Assembly (NCBI GenBank): GCA_029555205.1
Contig: JAKPTB010000148.1
Location: 1 to 54,297 of the forward strand
DNA from: Bacillota bacterium
GTDB taxonomy: Bacteria > Bacillota > Desulfotomaculia > Desulfotomaculales > Pelotomaculaceae
Direction: 5' to 3'
DNA: 54,297 nt
A program made the position numbers and the translations under genes. Within the stretch, counting starts at the first letter, position 1. Each line of letters starts with the position of its first letter. The notes below the pieces were generated by a model that saw only the letters and a program-made list of their open reading frames with translations, was not told the origin of the DNA and made no database searches. Positions 27,638-36,174 of this stretch are shown here, one piece after another.

Positions 27638-28642
27638 TTACATCAGTAAATAACCAAAGGCATTAAAGGTATAGCCGAGGATAATGATGCCTGTAGTGAC
27701 AACCGCAAAAAAGATGGCCAGAAGTCTAATCTTTACTGCCGTTTTGAGCATGATCAAAGAAGGAAGGGAAAGTGCGGTCACCGCCATCATGAAGGAAAGC
27801 GCTGTTCCAATACCCACCCCCTTATAGACCAATGCTTCAGCTACGGGCAAAGTGCCAAAGATATCCGCATACATTGGAACTCCTACTATCGTTGCAACAA
27901 GTACGGAATACCACTTATCCTGCCCAAGCACTATAGATATGACATTTTCCGGTATCCAGTTATGAATAACAGCGCCAATGCCGACACCAATCAAAATATA
28001 GAGCCATACTCTTTTGACAATATTCAGCACCTGTTCTTTGGCATAATCAAGTCGATCCCGCACGGTCAACTCATTTTGCTCCATACCAACCATGGCATTG
28101 CTGTAAACAAATGACTCCACATACTTTTCCAGTTTAGCTTTGCCGATGAAGGTTCCGCCAATCACGGCAAGAATTAGCCCGGCAACAACATAGGCGAAGG
28201 CTATCTTCCAGTTAAATATGCTGGCGAGAAGAAGGATAGAGGCCAGGTCAACCAGCGGAGATGAAATTAGAAAGGAAAAGGTAATCCCCAGGGGCAGGCC
28301 GGCGCTGGTAAAACCAATAAACAACGGTATCGACGAGCAGGCGCAGAAGGGCGTTACGGTGCCCAGCAAAGCGCCTAAAATATTCCCTGTTATCCCCTTG
28401 TAGCCGCCTAATATTTTCTTCGTTCGCTCAGGGGGAAAGAAGCTTTGGACGTAGGATATGGTAAAAATAAGCACAGACAGTAAAATAAATATTTTTATAA
28501 CATCGTACAGGAAAAAATGAATACTGCCGCCAAGTCTATCCTGGACACTAAGCCCCAGAACCTGCTCTACAAACCTTTGGGCCAGATCGGACAGCCATTG
28601 CATCTTGAGCAATTGATTGTTAAGCCATTGAAATATAAACAT
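27638..28642 (-). CDS. ArsP/YraQ-family permease
   Basis: A 334-residue membrane protein with about eight hydrophobic segments and the signature TPFCACSSIP in the third, plus a repeated SSPLVDLAS segment. ArsP-type permeases export trivalent organoarsenicals; closely related members have unknown substrates. The neighbours (an ArsR regulator with ELCAC, a thioredoxin-like protein and a CMD protein) support a metalloid or thiol-reactive compound as substrate. The ATG follows AAAGGTGG. Confidence 0.85.
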   Translation of the reverse strand: MFIFQWLNNQLLKMQWLSDLAQRFVEQVLGLSVQDRLGGSIHFFLYDVIKIFILLSVLIFTISYVQSFFPPERTKKILGGYKGITGNILGALLGTVTPFCACSSIPLFIGFTSAGLPLGITFSFLISSPLVDLASILLLASIFNWKIAFAYVVAGLILAVIGGTFIGKAKLEKYVESFVYSNAMVGMEQNELTVRDRLDYAKEQVLNIVKRVWLYILIGVGIGAVIHNWIPENVISIVLGQDKWYSVLVATIVGVPMYADIFGTLPVAEALVYKGVGIGTALSFMMAVTALSLPSLIMLKTAVKIRLLAIFFAVVTTGIIILGYTFNAFGYLLM

Positions 28643-28683
28643 GATGCAGCCACCTTTAATTCTGTTTCATTTAACCACTTACA

Positions 28684-29007
28684 TTAACAGCACCGGCCCG
28701 GCTTCACTTCTTTACAAATACAATTTTCCTTGTCGGAAGTGATATAATTAAGGAATTTTTTTATTTTGGCAATGCCATCGGCACTGAGAGAATAATATGT
28801 CCATTTCCCCTCGTTTCGTCCCACAACTAAACCACACTCGCACAATATTTTCATATGATGTGAGAGGGTGGACTGGGACATTTCAAATTTCTCCAAGATC
28901 CTACATGCGCACAATTCTCCGCAAGAGAGCATATCAACAATCATCGCCCTTTTGGGATCCCCCAACGCTTTAAATATCCTGGAGCCTTCTAGATAAAACT
29001 CATCCAT
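28684..29007 (-). CDS. ArsR-family metal(loid)-responsive repressor
   Basis: A 107-residue winged-helix regulator. ELCACRILE in the recognition-helix region carries the cysteine pair used by ArsR for As(III)/Sb(III), with SQSTLSHHMKIL as the DNA-reading helix. The tail has further cysteines (CICK, RCC). It is the first gene of its own operon and probably represses it from the promoter just upstream. ATG 29007 follows GAGGTG. Confidence 0.9.
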   Translation of the reverse strand: MDEFYLEGSRIFKALGDPKRAMIVDMLSCGELCACRILEKFEMSQSTLSHHMKILCECGLVVGRNEGKWTYYSLSADGIAKIKKFLNYITSDKENCICKEVKPGRCC

Positions 29008-29042
29008 AAGCGCACCTCACATTCAACTTCTTCGATGTATTA

Positions 29043-29071
29043 ATAATATGTGTCAGTTCGATAAATGTCAA
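29043..29071 (-). promoter_or_regulatory. Promoter and possible ArsR operator
   Basis: On the minus strand TTGACA (29071-29066) and TATTAT (29048-29043) are exactly 17 bases apart, 36 bases before the arsR ATG. Two ATCGAA boxes flank the -10 (within 29049-29066 and just downstream), and an AT-rich dyad TTCAA-A-TTGAA lies upstream near 29083-29093; either could bind the repressor. Confidence 0.7.
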
Positions 29072-29253
29072 TATATCTTAATTCAATTTGAAACTTATTT
29101 TATGTGTGGACCCCAAAGACAGGGGCTTTTAGCCGGACAATCCCCTGCTAACGGAACAATCTTGTAAATCCTGGCATATTCTAAAAAATAATGATGTTTT
29201 TTGAGGGGTGATGAATTCTGTATTATAATCAGAACTTCTGGCAAACGCCCATC

Positions 29254-29793
29254 GTGTTTACTAAAAGACAGGTGGATTTAAGAAATCATCTTCGTCTGCT
29301 CTGGGAACAGCATGCCGTCTGGACATGGTCAACTATAATAAGCCTGGTATTTGGCTTGCCGATAACAGACTCCGTTGTTGCCAGGTTACTTCGCAATCCA
29401 GTAGATTTTGAGCGTGCGCTGCAGCCTTTCTACGGAGATAGAATTGCCGCTGCATTTCGGGATTTGTTACGAAAGCATCTGGTTCTAGCCGCAGATCTTG
29501 TCAAAGCGGCAAAAGCCGGAAATAATGAGGCAGCAGCAGAAGCAGAAAGAAAATGGTATGCCAATGCTGATGCAATCGCCGTTTTCCTGGGAAAGATCAA
29601 TCCTTTTTGGTCGCAGGAGCAATGGAGAATAATGATGCGCCACCACCTGGATTTAGTAAAAGCACAGGCAGTTAACATGCTAACGGGACAGTATGAAACA
29701 AGCATCGCAGCCTATGATGAAAATGAAATCCACGTTTTAGGAATGGCTGACGTAATGGCTGAGGGCATTATTAAACAGTTTCATATATATTAA
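29254..29793 (+). CDS. Conserved hypothetical protein
   Basis: A 179-residue cytoplasmic, alpha-helical protein beginning at GTG 29254. It resembles a family common in Firmicutes that is sometimes mislabelled acetylglutamate kinase; recognisable parts are LRLLWEQHAVWTWSTI, ARLLRNPVDF, the WYANAD segment and INPFWSQEQW. No catalytic motif of a kinase is present, so function is unknown. The ribosome site is weak. A terminator hairpin follows. Confidence 0.75.
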   Translation: MFTKRQVDLRNHLRLLWEQHAVWTWSTIISLVFGLPITDSVVARLLRNPVDFERALQPFYGDRIAAAFRDLLRKHLVLAADLVKAAKAGNNEAAAEAERKWYANADAIAVFLGKINPFWSQEQWRIMMRHHLDLVKAQAVNMLTGQYETSIAAYDENEIHVLGMADVMAEGIIKQFHIY

Positions 29794-29837
29794 CGGTTAA
29801 TATACATTAACGGATAACGGATAATATATACTAACGG
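29791..29837. repeat. Four spaced TAACGG hexamers
   Basis: TAACGG occurs at 29791, 29808, 29815 and 29832, spaced 17, 7 and 17 bases, with TAATATA-like sequence between. The first copy contains the stop codon of the preceding gene. Confidence 0.6.
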
Positions 29838-29844
29838 ATAATAG

Positions 29845-29880
29845 AGGCTTACAGGAACACCTGTAGGCCTATTTCTTCTA
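29845..29880 (+). terminator. Intrinsic terminator
   Basis: An 11-bp stem (29845-29855 with 29860-29870, one wobble) and four-base loop, followed by ATTTCTTCTATTT. Confidence 0.75.
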
Positions 29881-29958
29881 TTTCTTAATTATATTTTACA
29901 AATGTAAGGGAAGGATATAAACAACTAAATATGGGGTGGAATTAGCGCCAGATCAAGG

Positions 29959-29987
29959 TTGACTATTAAAAAATTAAAAGATAATAT
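29959..29987 (+). promoter_or_regulatory. Promoter for the sulfite reductase-like gene
   Basis: TTGACT (29959-29964) and TAATAT (29982-29987) with a 17-base spacer. The predicted leader is about 160 bases and carries a small GCACAG-TGA-CTGTGC hairpin (30035-30049). Confidence 0.6.
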
Positions 29988-30155
29988 ATCATTAGTGTCC
30001 ACGTTGGGATTAATTACATATTCAGAGTTCGCCGGCACAGTGACTGTGCGATTGTAAATCCACGCTTTATCGACCACATTACCCTTTCTGTGGTTCGTTG
30101 TTTGCCATATGGAGAACCAGCAACTTAAGAATATATCAAAGGAGGATGATCAGTA

Positions 30156-30821
30156 ATGGCTGCAAAGGATTTATTAGAAAAGGGCGCAGTGCTGCAGCGC
30201 GACAAGGAAACATATGCCGTGGTTCCTCATATGCCCGGCGGGCTGGTAACTCCGGCTGTGTTAAGAAAAATAGCAGATGTTGCAGAAAAATATAAGGCCC
30301 AGGCACTGAAGATTACCTCCGCTCAACGTTTGGCGATTGTGGGTTTAAAGGAAGAAGATTTGGATAATGTCTGGCAGGATCTGGGCATGAAGCCCAGCGC
30401 TGCCATCGGGCTATGTGTACGCAGCATCAAGTTCTGCCCGGGAACTACTTTTTGCAAACGGGGACAACAGGACTCCGTGAGCCTGGGATTGAAACTGAAT
30501 GAACGTTACCACGGCCTTGAGTTGCCCAGTAAATTCAAGATGGGTGTAAGCGGCTGTGCCAATTCCTGCGGGGAAAACCATTTCCGTGATGTGGGTGTAA
30601 TGGGTATGCCGAAAGGCTTTAGATTGATGGCAGGCGGAAACGGCGGTGTTACACCACGCATTGCCAAGACTCTTTACGATGGACTGGATGAAGAACAAGT
30701 CATGGAAAAAATCGATAAGATTATTAAGGTCTATGCCGAAGGCGCCAAAAAGCATGAGCGGCTGGGCAAGTTTATCGAGCGGATTGGTTTAGAAGAGTTT
30801 AAAGCCAAGCTTGAGGAATAA
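30156..30821 (+). CDS. Small siroheme nitrite/sulfite reductase-like protein
   Basis: A 221-residue single-unit member of the siroheme reductase family, comparable in size to the low-molecular-weight assimilatory-type sulfite reductase of Desulfovibrio. The four cysteines binding the [4Fe-4S]-siroheme centre are C94, C100, C134 and C138 (CPGTTFC and SGCANSC). Large enzymes carry two such halves; this has one. It probably reduces sulfite or nitrite in the cytoplasm with an unknown donor. The ATG follows AAAGGAGG. It is monocistronic. Confidence 0.9.
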   Translation: MAAKDLLEKGAVLQRDKETYAVVPHMPGGLVTPAVLRKIADVAEKYKAQALKITSAQRLAIVGLKEEDLDNVWQDLGMKPSAAIGLCVRSIKFCPGTTFCKRGQQDSVSLGLKLNERYHGLELPSKFKMGVSGCANSCGENHFRDVGVMGMPKGFRLMAGGNGGVTPRIAKTLYDGLDEEQVMEKIDKIIKVYAEGAKKHERLGKFIERIGLEEFKAKLEE

Positions 30822-30845
30822 CCTTTTCTTCTTTTGTGCATAAAA

Positions 30846-30893
30846 ATATAACGGATCCCCGGTGTTGCGCATAATGCCGGGGATCCGTTATAT
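30846..30893. terminator. Strong hairpin after the reductase gene
   Basis: A perfect 17-bp stem (30846-30862 with 30877-30893) with a 14-base loop, 25 bases after the stop. Its ends are A/T-rich. It probably acts as a terminator or transcript stabiliser. The rest of the 330-base gap shows nothing else. Confidence 0.7.
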
Positions 30894-31154
30894 TGGGAGG
30901 ATCCCGGCTTCCGGGTAAATATCAATTATGACCATACTAAAGCTTTATTAGAATAAATACTGGTTACCTATAATTACCTGTATAAAAATCCCGGTTGTTG
31001 TCTCTCCCCCGGTGTATCTCCGGGAAATATATCCTCGCCCACCTCCTGACCGGTAAAAATATAAGCAAATTTTTCTGAAAATATGTAATAATAGAAATAG
31101 TCTTTTTTCGCATATAATGATCGTTAGGTATATTTGGATGAGGGTAATTTTAAA

Positions 31155-31733
31155 ATGGATTTCAATAACTATTCGTATGTGATAGCCTATGTAAACCAGT
31201 TCGGCGCCTTTGCTCCGCTGGTATTCTTTTTACTATTTGTAGCCCAGGCAATGCTGCCGGTATTTCCTTATGTGATCCTGGCTGCTGCGGGAGGTTTTTT
31301 GTTCGGTTTTCAGCAGGGGGTTCTATTATCCTGGTCCGGTGCCCTTACCGGAGCTTCTTTGGCTTACTGGTTATGCCGGTGGTTTGGTATCGGCAATTTC
31401 CTGAACAAGTACTATCTGCGTTCCGGCTATGACCCACGTAAACTTAGTCCCGGGGCAGCTTTCTGGACCATTACCATTTTCCGCATTATTCCCGTTGTGC
31501 CTACGCCGTTGATCAATATGGGCGCGGCCCTGGGCAGGGTCTCTTTTCCAACCTTTTTGCTGGCATCAGCTCTAGGCAAGATACCAACCGCGGTTTTATA
31601 CACCGGTTTGGGCCTGGCTTTATTTCAAGCCCGGGATGTCAAAACCATTCTTTTTATTATCGCTGCAGGCCTATCCGTCATGATCCTGGCCAGGTTTGCC
31701 GCGAACCAGTGGCTTCGGCAGAAATTGGATTAA
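31155..31733 (+). CDS. TVP38/TMEM64-family (VTT domain) membrane protein
   Basis: A 192-residue protein with about five membrane segments and the VTT/SNARE-associated features: FPYVILAAAGGFLFG near the N-terminus and FRIIPVVPTPLINMGAALGRVSF later. Relatives include DedA and are linked to lipid scrambling or membrane transport. ATG 31155 is chosen over TTG 31134 because GAGGG is 10 bases upstream of it. A TATAAT box lies about 40 bases before the start. It is monocistronic. Confidence 0.87.
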   Translation: MDFNNYSYVIAYVNQFGAFAPLVFFLLFVAQAMLPVFPYVILAAAGGFLFGFQQGVLLSWSGALTGASLAYWLCRWFGIGNFLNKYYLRSGYDPRKLSPGAAFWTITIFRIIPVVPTPLINMGAALGRVSFPTFLLASALGKIPTAVLYTGLGLALFQARDVKTILFIIAAGLSVMILARFAANQWLRQKLD

Positions 31734-31854
31734 TGCCGTCAAGCAGCCACAGAAATTGAAACAAAATGTGTCCGGATGAAGAACAGTTTTTTCAGCAAAG
31801 AAACCAGGCTGCCTTTTGCGCGGCTTCAGGGCTGTAATATCCCTTCCTTTAAGC

Positions 31855-32580
31855 CTAACCGGCGCCTGGTTTGGACAGGCATTTTTCTTTTAGGGGACAG
31901 TCCCGGCAAGTAAGGGTGCCCTGGCAGGGTTTTTCCTGGGGCTGCTCATAGCTCCGCTCCAGCGGTACCCTGCTCCAGCCTATAACCGCCGTTACTGATT
32001 TAACCGGCTGAAGTAGGTGATGAGAGGTCACGGCCAGGCCGATCTTCTCTCCACTTATGCTTTCTATAAATTGCTGCTGGCTCTCCAGGGGCCAGCCCCC
32101 GTAACCCGGGCTGAAACGCGCCGTCGGGAAATAAGAGCTGCGCCTGATCTCCCGGACCGCTAGCTCGTCCAGGATTTCCGTAGTATGTTCGGCTGCTGCC
32201 GAGGCAATACCATTGAAGATAAAGGCATCAGCAGCACCGGAGGTTTGTTGCAGCCCGGCCAGGAACCGGTCTATGCCGGGTCCCAGCGTGGCCGCCAGCA
32301 GGGTTACCTTCTCACAGGCAGTAAAATAAGCAACCACGCGGCTTCCGGCGATGACCAGGTTGGCGTCAGCCAGCTCAACCCGATCCGGGGTTAGGGAGCG
32401 GATAGAGCAGACCCGGATCAGGCCCTGGGGCTTGGCCAGCCGGGTGACGTGCCGCAGGTAAGTGTCCACTAATTTATCTAGATTGGCGGGGAGGGGACCG
32501 GGCGCCAGGCCGAGATTGAGAAAGGGATATATTTCTTCCCTGGTCAGCAGGAGGGGCAGGTTAAGAATTTGTACTTTCAT
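31855..32580 (-). CDS. Methionine synthase reactivation-domain protein
   Basis: A 241-residue protein equivalent to the C-terminal activation domain of cobalamin-dependent methionine synthase, with the SAM-binding segment RFSPGYGGWPLESQQ near residues 156-170. A cysteine-rich tail (TCRDCPLKEKC) could bind a cluster or metal and is not part of the E. coli domain. Its ATG overlaps the stop of the methyltransferase gene by ATGA, so the two are translationally coupled. It should reductively remethylate inactive cob(II)alamin. Confidence 0.88.
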   Translation of the reverse strand: MKVQILNLPLLLTREEIYPFLNLGLAPGPLPANLDKLVDTYLRHVTRLAKPQGLIRVCSIRSLTPDRVELADANLVIAGSRVVAYFTACEKVTLLAATLGPGIDRFLAGLQQTSGAADAFIFNGIASAAAEHTTEILDELAVREIRRSSYFPTARFSPGYGGWPLESQQQFIESISGEKIGLAVTSHHLLQPVKSVTAVIGWSRVPLERSYEQPQEKPCQGTLTCRDCPLKEKCLSKPGAG

Positions 32581-34994
32581 GATTTAGGCGCCGGGGAAAA
32601 TCCCCGCACCACCTGCACCGCTTCCACCGCGTCGGCACCGTAACCGTCCGCTCCGATTTCCCGGGCATATTCAGCTGTGACCACCGCCCCGCCGACAATC
32701 ACCTTGACACCGGGCAACTCCTGCCTGAGCAGTTCAATCACCCGGGGCATTTCCACCATAGTTGTAGTCATTAATGCGCTCAAAGCCACCACATCCGCCT
32801 TTTCCCGCCGGGCTGCCTCCAGAAAAGCCCGGGCCGGCACGCTTTTACCCAGATCCAGCACGCGAAAGCCGTGATTTTCCAGCAGGGCTGAAACGATATT
32901 CTTGCCGATGTCGTGGATATCGCCCTCTACTGTGCCGATAACGACGGTCCCCCCCTGGGCCGTCCTCTGCCCGGGGAAATTATCCTTTAGATAATCAAAA
33001 GCCTTTTTCGCCGCGTCACCGGCCAGGATCAACTGGGGCAGGTAGGCTTCGCCCCGGGCAAAATGCTGTCCTATTGTTTCCAGGGCGGGGATTATCCCCT
33101 CGTTTATAACGGACAGGACATCCTCCTTCTCTTCCAGCAGTTTCTGGACCAGCGGGACGACGGCTTCCTGCCGTCCGTTATAGATAGCCCTTTGCAGGGC
33201 CCGGGCGGGATCATCCCGGTCAACCTTATTATTTGCCGGGGGACCGGGCGGAGAAACCTGCCTGCCGGCCTGCGCCAGGTAGTTGCGCGCGCCGCTGTCA
33301 CGACCCGTCAGGAGGGCGCCGGCAATCATTGTTTCCCTAATCCTGTGGTCAAGGGGGTTGGCGATGGCGGCATCAAGGCCTGCGCCCAGGGCTAGGGACA
33401 GGAAAGCCGCATTGAGCCAGGAACGCTGGGGCAGGCCGTGGGAGACATTGCTCAGCCCCAGGACTGTGTTTACCCCCAAATGCTCTTTGACCAGCTTGAT
33501 TGCCTGCACAGTTTCCAGGGCCAGCTCAGGGGAAGTTGCCGCAGTAAGGACCAGACAGTCAATGATTATGTCTTCCCTCGGCAAACCATAGTATTCCGCG
33601 GCTTCCACTATCTCTTTAGCGATCTGGAGCCTCTCCGTCGCCCTGGCCGGGATACCGCTTTCGTTCAGGGTTAAACCCAGTACCGCCGCGCCATATTTTT
33701 TAGCCAGGGGCAGGATGGAATGAAGGCTTTTCTGATCGCCGTTGACAGAATTAATCAAAGCCTTGCCCTGGAATTCCTGCAGCCCTTTTTCCAGGGCAGC
33801 CGGGTTAGTGCAGTCCAGCACCAGCGGGCAGTCCAGGCTCATCTGCAACTGCCGCACCCCCTCCGGCAACAGCCTGGTTTCATCTCCGCCGGCCAAACCG
33901 GTGTTGAGGTCGAGGAGAGAGGCCCCTGCATCCAGCTGGAGTTCCCCTTCCCGGACAATAAAATCCCAGTTTTGCTGCCGCAGGGCTTCCGCCACAGCTT
34001 TGCGGGCGGAGGGGTTAATTCTCTCGCCGATTATAACCGGCAACTCTTTAGCCCCTATGGTTACAGCCCGGCTGCGGCTGGCCAGACGTGTAGCCGGCGG
34101 CCCGGCCTGCTCCGGCAGGGGCGCGGGCTGCCGGGAGGCTAAAGCTTCTCCCATAGCCTTGATATGGGCGGGGGTGCTGCCGCAGCAAGCGCCAATCAGA
34201 TTAACGCCCAGAGCCCGGAAAGGCTCGACGAAACGGGCCATATCCCCGGGAGTATCTTTAAATACTGTTTTCCCGTTAACGAGGACGGGCTTACCGGCGT
34301 TGGGTTCCACCAGAAGGGGCAGCCGCGTGGACCGCCTGTATTCTTTCATAACTTCCAGAAGTTCCTCGGCGCCGGTGGAGCAGTTGGCGCCGATACAGGC
34401 AGCGCCCATCGCTTCCAGCACAATGGCGGCGGTTTGCGGGCTGGTACCGGTGAGGGTCCTCCCACTGGTGTAGGTGAGGGAACATGCTACCGGCAGCCTG
34501 GTATATTCCCTGGCTGCAAAGAGAGCAGCACGTATCTCGCCTAAATCAGAGAAGGTTTCTAAAAAGATAAAATCCACTCCGCCAGCCTCTAGGGCCCGGG
34601 CCTGTTCGCCAAAAACCTCAACCAGCTCCGTCCAGGGCAGTGTGCCCAGAGGGGCCGGAAATTGTCCGGTAGGTCCGATAACACCGGCTACAAAGGCCTG
34701 GTTTCCCACAACCTCACGCACCAGCTGGGCCGCCCTTTTGTTCACTTCCTCCACGAGGTGGGCCGCGCCGTATTCCTTCAGTTTCAACGCTGAGGCACCC
34801 AGGGTGTTAGTCAGGATCACCTGGGAACCTGCCTCGAAATAAGCCCGGTGCACCTCTCGCACTGCCCGGGGATGGGAGAGCATCCAGAGCTCCGGATTTT
34901 CTCCCGGTGGCAGCCCCTGCGCTGCAAGCATGGTACCCATGGCACCGTCCCCCAGCAGGACTTGTTTTCGCAAGGTTGTAATAAAGTCAGCCAT
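32577..34994 (-). CDS. metH: Cobalamin-dependent methionine synthase, core modules
   Basis: An 805-residue protein with homocysteine-binding module (zinc cysteines in GANCSTG and GACCGS), pterin-binding module (VIIGERINPSARK, DLNTGL), B12-binding cap and B12-binding module with the D-x-H-x-x-G of EGDIHDIGKN. The reactivation module is missing and supplied by the next gene. It makes methionine from homocysteine using methyltetrahydrofolate. The start at 34994 begins MADFITTL after GGGGG and is preferred over 35063, whose extension overlaps an attenuator-like hairpin. Confidence 0.93.
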   Translation of the reverse strand: MADFITTLRKQVLLGDGAMGTMLAAQGLPPGENPELWMLSHPRAVREVHRAYFEAGSQVILTNTLGASALKLKEYGAAHLVEEVNKRAAQLVREVVGNQAFVAGVIGPTGQFPAPLGTLPWTELVEVFGEQARALEAGGVDFIFLETFSDLGEIRAALFAAREYTRLPVACSLTYTSGRTLTGTSPQTAAIVLEAMGAACIGANCSTGAEELLEVMKEYRRSTRLPLLVEPNAGKPVLVNGKTVFKDTPGDMARFVEPFRALGVNLIGACCGSTPAHIKAMGEALASRQPAPLPEQAGPPATRLASRSRAVTIGAKELPVIIGERINPSARKAVAEALRQQNWDFIVREGELQLDAGASLLDLNTGLAGGDETRLLPEGVRQLQMSLDCPLVLDCTNPAALEKGLQEFQGKALINSVNGDQKSLHSILPLAKKYGAAVLGLTLNESGIPARATERLQIAKEIVEAAEYYGLPREDIIIDCLVLTAATSPELALETVQAIKLVKEHLGVNTVLGLSNVSHGLPQRSWLNAAFLSLALGAGLDAAIANPLDHRIRETMIAGALLTGRDSGARNYLAQAGRQVSPPGPPANNKVDRDDPARALQRAIYNGRQEAVVPLVQKLLEEKEDVLSVINEGIIPALETIGQHFARGEAYLPQLILAGDAAKKAFDYLKDNFPGQRTAQGGTVVIGTVEGDIHDIGKNIVSALLENHGFRVLDLGKSVPARAFLEAARREKADVVALSALMTTTMVEMPRVIELLRQELPGVKVIVGGAVVTAEYAREIGADGYGADAVEAVQVVRGFSPAPKS

Positions 34995-35027
34995 CCAAAG
35001 ACCCCCTGTTTGACCCTTTATATCCTG

Positions 35028-35079
35028 AAAAAAGCCAGTTTTCCGCTGCAGGGCGGAATTCATCCCGCCAGAGAAAACC
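35028..35079 (-). promoter_or_regulatory. Attenuator-like hairpin in the methionine synthase leader
   Basis: On the minus strand a two-part stem (GTTTTC/GAAAAC outer, GGCGG/CCGCC inner) is followed by GGC and six T, ending about 35 bases before the start codon. This resembles an intrinsic terminator placed in a 5' leader. I see no SAM or cobalamin riboswitch core upstream. Confidence 0.45.
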
Positions 35080-35238
35080 GCATCTTGACGGATAAATCCG
35101 ATCCTATAAGGAGTGGTATTAAAGGGTGTAGTAGTACAATATTATCTGACGAAAACCGGTAAGTATATTAAACATGATTATATTTGAGATGGATAAAAAT
35201 TTCTATAGTAGATGTGCTGAAATATTTAAAAATATTAA

Positions 35239-35282
35239 CCCGTCCCCCTGGTATGAATAAAACATTATATCCCAGGGACGGG
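35239..35282. repeat. REP-like inverted repeat
   Basis: CCCGTCC...CTGG and CCAGGGACGGG pair with a two-base bulge around an AT-rich loop. It resembles the element at 36474-36521. Confidence 0.5.
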
Positions 35283-35434
35283 AAGTGGACGATCTTATGA
35301 CCCATGGCGCGGCGGTGGTACTGGAATAAGGCATCCCCGCAGTGGTAGGGCTGGATGACGCCACCAGTAAAATTCGGGACGGACAGAAAATACGAGTGGA
35401 CGGTACCCGGGGTTTTGTGGAGGTTCTTGACTAA
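35282..35434 (+). pseudogene. Remnant of a PEP-synthase/PPDK swivelling domain
   Basis: Translation in frame from 35282 reads ...MTHGAAVVLE, then a TAA at 35327-35329, then [18 protein letters not shown] and [13 protein letters not shown] before TAA 35432-35434. This is the C-terminal end of the PEP-utilising enzyme mobile domain, whose catalytic histidine sits in the THGA motif. The rest of the gene is missing and the fragment is broken by an in-frame stop, so it is a decayed fragment. The neighbours give no sign of the parent gene. Confidence 0.8.
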
Positions 35435-35484
35435 AACATACGGAAATGCACCATAAGGCAGCGGCTATTCAAGAATCACCAAGA

Positions 35485-36174
35485 TCACTTAAGGGCATAA
35501 TCAACCGCCCCTCTCGCATGGAGCACCGTGGTATCAAAAAGCGGAACAGCTGAATCCTCCTGCCGTACCAGCAAACCGATTTCGGTACAAGCCAGGATAA
35601 TTCCTTCCGCCCCGGCGTTTGTTAAACTTTGAATTACTTTTTTATATTGGTCCCTGGAATCCTGCTCGATGCGCCCAAGGCACAACTCCTGGTAAATCAC
35701 CCTGTTGACAAACTCCCTGTCTTCACTGCCGGGAACCAGGACCCTGATCCCTCTTCTCTCCAGGCGGGATTTATAAAAGTCCTGCTCCATCGTGTACCTA
35801 GTCCCCAGGAGCCCCGCAGTTTTTATCCCCTTTGCCAGCATCTCAGTCGCAGTAATATCCGCAATATGCAGTAACGGGATGCCAATATTAGCCTCGATCT
35901 GATCGGCTATTTTATGCATTGTGTTGGTGCAGAGCAGGATAAAATCTGCTCCGGCCGCTTCGAGACTGCGGGCTGCTTGAACCAGAACGTTTCCCGCTTT
36001 TTCCCACTCACCTTTTCTTTGAAAAATCTCAATTTCCTCAAAATCTACACTGTAAAGAATGCATTTTGCAGAATGCAGTCCGCCCAGCCTGGCTTTAACT
36101 TCTTCATTGATAATCCGGTAATATAAGGCTGACGACTCCCAGCTCATCCCGCCTATCAACCCGATTGTCTTCAT
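35485..36174 (-). CDS. Aspartate/glutamate racemase family protein
   Basis: A 229-residue cytoplasmic racemase beginning MKTIGLIGGMSWESS. The two catalytic cysteines are C82 (LLCTNTMH) and C196 (ACTEIG), the pair that removes and adds the alpha proton without PLP. Asp- and Glu-type members cannot be separated with certainty; GGMSWESS resembles aspartate racemases. ATG 36174 is chosen because GGAGG precedes it; an upstream TTG at 36189 would overlap that site. It is monocistronic. Confidence 0.9.
   Translation of the reverse strand: MKTIGLIGGMSWESSALYYRIINEEVKARLGGLHSAKCILYSVDFEEIEIFQRKGEWEKAGNVLVQAARSLEAAGADFILLCTNTMHKIADQIEANIGIPLLHIADITATEMLAKGIKTAGLLGTRYTMEQDFYKSRLERRGIRVLVPGSEDREFVNRVIYQELCLGRIEQDSRDQYKKVIQSLTNAGAEGIILACTEIGLLVRQEDSAVPLFDTTVLHARGAVDYALK

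Noticed and set aside
35080..35484. SAM or cobalamin riboswitch upstream of the methionine synthase
   Set aside because: No conserved core of either riboswitch is visible; only the terminator-like hairpin is supported.
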